A stretch of 10,134 nt of DNA from Ahrensia sp. (GTDB taxonomy: Bacteria > Pseudomonadota > Alphaproteobacteria > Rhizobiales > Rhizobiaceae), in the NCBI GenBank assembly GCA_003233475.1, contig QILU01000139.1, positions 1-10,134 of the forward strand. Direction: 5' to 3'. Below are positions 7,762 to 10,134 of the stretch, in pieces (position 1 is the first letter of the stretch; each line of letters starts with the position of its first letter). A program made the translations under genes and the position numbers. The notes under the pieces were generated by a model. It saw only the letters and a program-made list of their open reading frames with translations, made no database searches and was not told where the DNA came from.

Positions 7762-8433
7762 ATGTTGCTCGCGATTGATACCTGTGGCCCCTATTGTTCT
7801 GCAGCAATTTCTGGAAATGGGGAAATCATTGCCCTTCGCAACGAGAACATCGGGCGGGGGCATGTTGAGCGATTAATGCCAATGCTCGAGGAATTGCTCA
7901 GCGAATCCAAAAACGATTGGTCAGAACTAAGCAAAATTGCCTGCACAATTGGCCCCGGTTCTTTTACCGGCCTTCGTGTGGGCCTTGCCACTGCCCGCGG
8001 GCTTGCTCTTGCCTTGAATTGCCCATGCGAAGGGGTGAGTGTGTTTGAGGCGTTCGCCGCTGAAGCAAAAAACAACAACAGGGAACCATTCACGGTTGTG
8101 ATGGATGCAAAACGCGAACAGGTTTGGTTGCAGTCGTTTGACGAAAATTCGCTGCAAACAGGTGAACCATTGGCGCTTTCAACAGATACGGCCCACCATC
8201 ATATTCCTGTTGGGACAAATCATCTTTACGGCTCCGGCGCACCATTAGTGGAAAATAATAACGCCTGTTATATCGTCAAAAATAATTCTGCGTCTGCTCC
8301 TATTGAAGGGGTTGTGAAAGTTGCGTTGGCGCGCAAATCTGGCACCCATAAGCCAAAACCTCTTTACTTGCGGAATCCCGATGCAAAACCCCAAAACCCG
8401 CCAATTCAGAATCCCGCAAGTTTGAGCGGATGA
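7762..8433 (+). CDS. tsaB: tRNA threonylcarbamoyladenosine biosynthesis protein TsaB
   Basis: A 223-residue TsaB (YeaZ), an ASKHA-fold partner of TsaD and TsaE in forming t6A at position 37 of ANN-decoding tRNAs. Seen: the N-terminal MLLAIDTCGPYCSAAI strand-loop, HVERLMPMLEELL (34-46), and the signature CTIGPGSFTGLRVGLATARGLALAL (61-85). The C terminus has PLYLRNPDAKPQ, the usual end, followed by an extra proline-rich tail of about ten residues. TsaB itself lacks the catalytic metal site of TsaD. No Shine-Dalgarno sequence is visible; AAACCCCC directly precedes the ATG. It follows nfu after 10 bases and overlaps rimI by 4 (ATGA). The tsaB-rimI pairing is common in proteobacteria. Confidence 0.93.
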   Translation: MLLAIDTCGPYCSAAISGNGEIIALRNENIGRGHVERLMPMLEELLSESKNDWSELSKIACTIGPGSFTGLRVGLATARGLALALNCPCEGVSVFEAFAAEAKNNNREPFTVVMDAKREQVWLQSFDENSLQTGEPLALSTDTAHHHIPVGTNHLYGSGAPLVENNNACYIVKNNSASAPIEGVVKVALARKSGTHKPKPLYLRNPDAKPQNPPIQNPASLSG

Positions 8434-8942
8434 TGCTTGGACTTAGCGGAATAATTGGAGGCAGAAAAAAGTATGTGGTCATGGAGGCCACAAAGGATGA
8501 TTTCGGGCGAATAGCAGAATTGCAATCACTTGGTTTTCCGCGCGGATGGTCCAAATCCGAAATTTCCAAACTGGCGTCCCAGGAAACCTGTACATTGCTT
8601 GTTGCCCGTCCGGTTGGCGAACCTGACGCCCCGGTTGCCGGGTTCAACCTGGTTCGCCAAACACAAGAGGAAGCGGAAATCCTCTCGATTGCGGTTGATC
8701 CAAAAAAACGCCGCCTGGGATTGGGCAAGGAATTGATGCGCGAAGCAATTCGCCGCCTGCAGGGAGACAGGGTAAAATCATTGCTTCTTGAAGTTGACGG
8801 CACCAATGTTGGCGCGGTGTCTCTTTATGAAAAGCTGGGTTTTATGGCAATAGGCAGCAGACCGGGTTACTATAAAACAAGCATAAGAGACCAAAAAACC
8901 GAACGGGCAACAGCGTTGGTTATGCAGCTGGCGCTTGTCTAG
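8430..8942 (+). CDS. rimI: RimI-type N-alpha-acetyltransferase (GNAT family)
   Basis: A 170-residue GNAT acetyltransferase. RimI in E. coli acetylates the N-terminal alanine of ribosomal protein S18; family members can act on other N termini. Seen: the FPRGWSKSEI segment (36-45), the acetyl-CoA loop IAVDPKKRRLGLGKELM (87-103, R-R-L-G-L-G), and LLLEVDGTNVGAVSLYEKLGF (118-138). E121 and Y133 match in spacing the catalytic E103 and Y115 of E. coli RimI as I recall them. YYKTSI...ALVMQL closes the domain. The start ATG at 8430 overlaps the tsaB stop; a second in-frame ATG follows at 8433, so the true start could be either. The first 18 or so residues are a short, weakly conserved lead-in. Confidence 0.9.
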   Translation: MMLGLSGIIGGRKKYVVMEATKDDFGRIAELQSLGFPRGWSKSEISKLASQETCTLLVARPVGEPDAPVAGFNLVRQTQEEAEILSIAVDPKKRRLGLGKELMREAIRRLQGDRVKSLLLEVDGTNVGAVSLYEKLGFMAIGSRPGYYKTSIRDQKTERATALVMQLALV

Positions 8943-8947
8943 TGGCT

Positions 8948-8975
8948 TTGAGGTGGGCTAAACAATAAATATAAA
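8948..8975 (+). promoter_or_regulatory. Possible promoter of fur/mur
   Basis: TTGAGG at 8948-8953 and TATAAA at 8970-8975 are spaced by 16 bases in an A/T-rich stretch. The -10 lies inside the loop of the inverted repeat at 8956-8983. The spacing and composition are better than elsewhere in the gaps of this window, but the evidence is pattern only. Confidence 0.35.
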
Positions 8976-8983
8976 ATTTAGCC
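8956..8983. promoter_or_regulatory. Inverted repeat upstream of fur/mur, possible operator
   Basis: GGCTAAA (8956-8962) is repeated in inverse as TTTAGCC (8977-8983), with a 14-base A/T-rich spacer that contains the candidate -10. No T-run follows the right arm, so an intrinsic terminator for rimI is less likely than a protein-binding site or chance. The half-sites face the opposite way from an Irr box. Autoregulation by the downstream metal regulator is possible but not shown. Confidence 0.35.
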
Positions 8984-8984
8984 G

Positions 8985-8998
8985 TACACGTTGGTGTA
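8985..8998. promoter_or_regulatory. Short dyad TACAC-N4-GTGTA before fur/mur
   Basis: Perfect 5-base arms, TACAC (8985-8989) and GTGTA (8994-8998), surround GTTG. The dyad lies directly after the longer inverted repeat and 28 bases before the start codon. If the promoter at 8948-8975 is real, it would cover the start of transcription. I do not recognise the site; it is short enough to be chance. Confidence 0.25.
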
Positions 8999-9026
8999 TT
9001 CAATCGACCGGAAAATGTGAAACCCC

Positions 9027-9446
9027 ATGTCCCTAGAACAACTTTGCATTGATAAAGGAATGCGGATGACCGGGCAGCGCCGGATTATCGCACAGGTGTT
9101 GGAGAATGCCGACGATCACCCGGATACTGAGGAATTGTATAACCGCGCCACAAAGCTGGATTCGCGAATTTCCATATCCACTGTGTACCGTACCGTGGCC
9201 CTGTTTGAGGATGCAGGCATTATTGAGCGCCATGATTTTAAGGACGGGCGCGCCCGGTATGAGCCGGCACCAGACAGTCACCATGATCATCTGATAGACA
9301 TGAAGTCGGGCAAGGTCATAGAATTTCGCAATGAGGAAATTGAAGCTTTGCAAGAAACAATAGCGCGAGAGCTTGGCTATACAATTGTTGACCATCGCCT
9401 GGAACTTTATGCGGTTCCCCTTAAAACCACTGACGAAAAAAAGTGA
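9027..9446 (+). CDS. Fur-family metal-dependent regulator (Fur/Mur type)
   Basis: A 139-residue cytoplasmic repressor of the Fur family. The winged-helix DNA-binding half contains GMRMTGQRRIIAQVLE (11-26), HPDTEELY (31-38) and SISTVYRTVALFEDAGIIERH (49-69). The C-terminal dimerisation and metal-binding half has HHDHLI (85-90), GKVIEF (95-100) and GYTIVDHRLELY (117-128). Probable ligands by position are H31, E79, H85, H86, D87, H88 and H123. The two cysteines that follow HHDHLI in E. coli Fur are D91 and S94 here, and C7 is the only cysteine, so there is no Cys4 structural zinc site. That is typical of alphaproteobacterial Fur, many of which sense Mn(II) and are called Mur. Irr is less likely, given the HHDHLI metal site. 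The stop overlaps the next start (GTGA). Which metal it senses cannot be told from sequence. Confidence 0.92.
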   Translation: MSLEQLCIDKGMRMTGQRRIIAQVLENADDHPDTEELYNRATKLDSRISISTVYRTVALFEDAGIIERHDFKDGRARYEPAPDSHHDHLIDMKSGKVIEFRNEEIEALQETIARELGYTIVDHRLELYAVPLKTTDEKK

Positions 9447-10134
9447 TCGGTCACTTCAGAGTAGCCTTTGTTCTCATCAGCGCCACGGCGATATTGCTTG
9501 TTTTGCTGCCGTTTCATCTGATCACGCTGGTGGTTGCAAAAATGGGCTGGGCGTGGCCCGCAGGGGTGTTGCCCGCTCTGTTTCATAAAATATTGCTTAC
9601 GCTAATCGGTGTGCGCATCACCATGGATGGTCACCTTTCAAAAACCCGCCCTCTTCTTTTGGTGGCCAATCATATGAGTTGGCTGGACATTGTTGTGCTC
9701 GGTTCAATTGCCCCACTGTCTTTTGTAGCCAAGTCTGAAATGGCCAGTTGGCCGGTGTTTGGCACATTGGCAAAACTGCAACGAACCGTGTTCGTAAAGC
9801 GGGAGGAGCGCCGCAAAGCCGGACAACAGGCGAGCGAGATTGCCAATCGCATGACAGCGCGTGAAATTATGGTGTTGTTTCCTGAAGGCACAACCTCAGA
9901 CGGCCACCAGCTGTTGCCCTTCAAAACCCCATTGTTCGAGGCGGCGAAGCTGGCATTGATTTCCTCCCAATTGGAAAACGCCGTGGTGCAACCGGTGGCA
10001 ATTAATTACACCCGCCTTCACGGCATGAAACTGGGGCGGGCCAAACTCAGCCATGTGGCCTGGCCCGGTGAAATTGGATTAGGGGAAAGCCTTTTCCCGG
10101 TACTTCGCGAAGGGGCGCTGGACGTGACGCTTCA
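9443..10134 (+). CDS. PlsC-family lysophospholipid/lyso-lipid acyltransferase (partial, 3' end cut)
   Basis: An open frame from GTG at 9443 to the window edge (230 complete codons, no stop), overlapping the fur/mur stop by four bases. Residues 7-32 are strongly hydrophobic and should anchor the protein in the inner membrane. The catalytic block NHMSWLD (76-82) supplies the H-x4-D pair H77/D82; the acceptor-binding block LFPEGTTSDG (145-154) and the later VVQPVAINY (181-189) complete the acyltransferase pattern. Family members transfer an acyl chain to a lyso-lipid such as 1-acyl-glycerol-3-phosphate (PlsC). From memory, the rhizobial gene next to miaB at a similar locus is olsA, the lyso-ornithine-lipid acyltransferase, so that is an alternative substrate. 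About 30-40 C-terminal residues are probably missing. No ribosome site is visible, which fits translational coupling. Confidence 0.88.
   Translation, partial: MIGHFRVAFVLISATAILLVLLPFHLITLVVAKMGWAWPAGVLPALFHKILLTLIGVRITMDGHLSKTRPLLLVANHMSWLDIVVLGSIAPLSFVAKSEMASWPVFGTLAKLQRTVFVKREERRKAGQQASEIANRMTAREIMVLFPEGTTSDGHQLLPFKTPLFEAAKLALISSQLENAVVQPVAINYTRLHGMKLGRAKLSHVAWPGEIGLGESLFPVLREGALDVTL

Noticed and set aside
8300..8806. 168-residue minus-strand reading frame over the tsaB-rimI junction
   Set aside because: Both sense frames are clear family members and the antisense protein is unrecognisable and low in complexity.
9670..9924. 84-residue reading frame on the minus strand
   Set aside because: It lies wholly inside the acyltransferase gene, whose sense frame carries NHMSWLD and FPEGT; the antisense product has no recognisable features.
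1..10134. Mobile elements, CRISPR arrays, tRNA or rRNA genes
   Set aside because: No transposase or integrase, no spaced repeats and no tRNA-like cloverleaf was seen; gaps are at most about 120 bases.

Overview
The window looks like core chromosome of an alphaproteobacterium, most likely of the order Hyphomicrobiales (Rhizobiales), with base composition near half GC. The reasons are the gene order (glnD-murJ-trpS-universal stress protein-nfu-tsaB-rimI-fur/mur-PlsC-family acyltransferase), the sequence style of GlnD, and a Fur/Mur protein without the C-terminal zinc cysteines. Order and family assignments are from recognition, not from a search. All ten genes lie on the + strand. There is no sign of mobile DNA, CRISPR, phage or tRNA genes, and no gap is longer than about 120 bases.

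Layout. Bases 1-62 hold a short G/C-rich leader. A fold-type IV PLP aminotransferase (D-amino-acid transaminase type, 63-917) comes first. After 74 bases come glnD (992-3808) and murJ (3805-5361), which share a 4-base GTGA overlap. trpS follows (5413-6489), then a 163-residue universal stress protein (6569-7060). A 121-base intergenic region before nfu (7182-7751) carries a near-perfect palindrome that closely resembles the Irr box (iron control element) of rhizobia. nfu is followed 10 bases later by tsaB (7762-8433), which overlaps rimI (8430-8942) by 4 bases. An 84-base gap with two inverted repeats precedes fur/mur (9027-9446). That gene overlaps, again by GTGA, an acyltransferase gene that runs off the right edge.

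How the genes fit together. GlnD is the nitrogen sensor that modifies PII proteins. MurJ flips lipid II for peptidoglycan, and a D-amino-acid transaminase could feed D-Ala or D-Glu into the same wall. TrpS, TsaB (part of tRNA t6A synthesis) and RimI are translation-related. Nfu delivers Fe-S clusters and Fur/Mur senses Fe or Mn, so the right half mixes metal homeostasis with housekeeping.

No novel multi-gene system is evident. The most useful signals are regulatory: the candidate Irr box at nfu, and the inverted repeats and promoter-like sequence before fur/mur. The aminotransferase beside glnD has a non-canonical substrate-binding residue.
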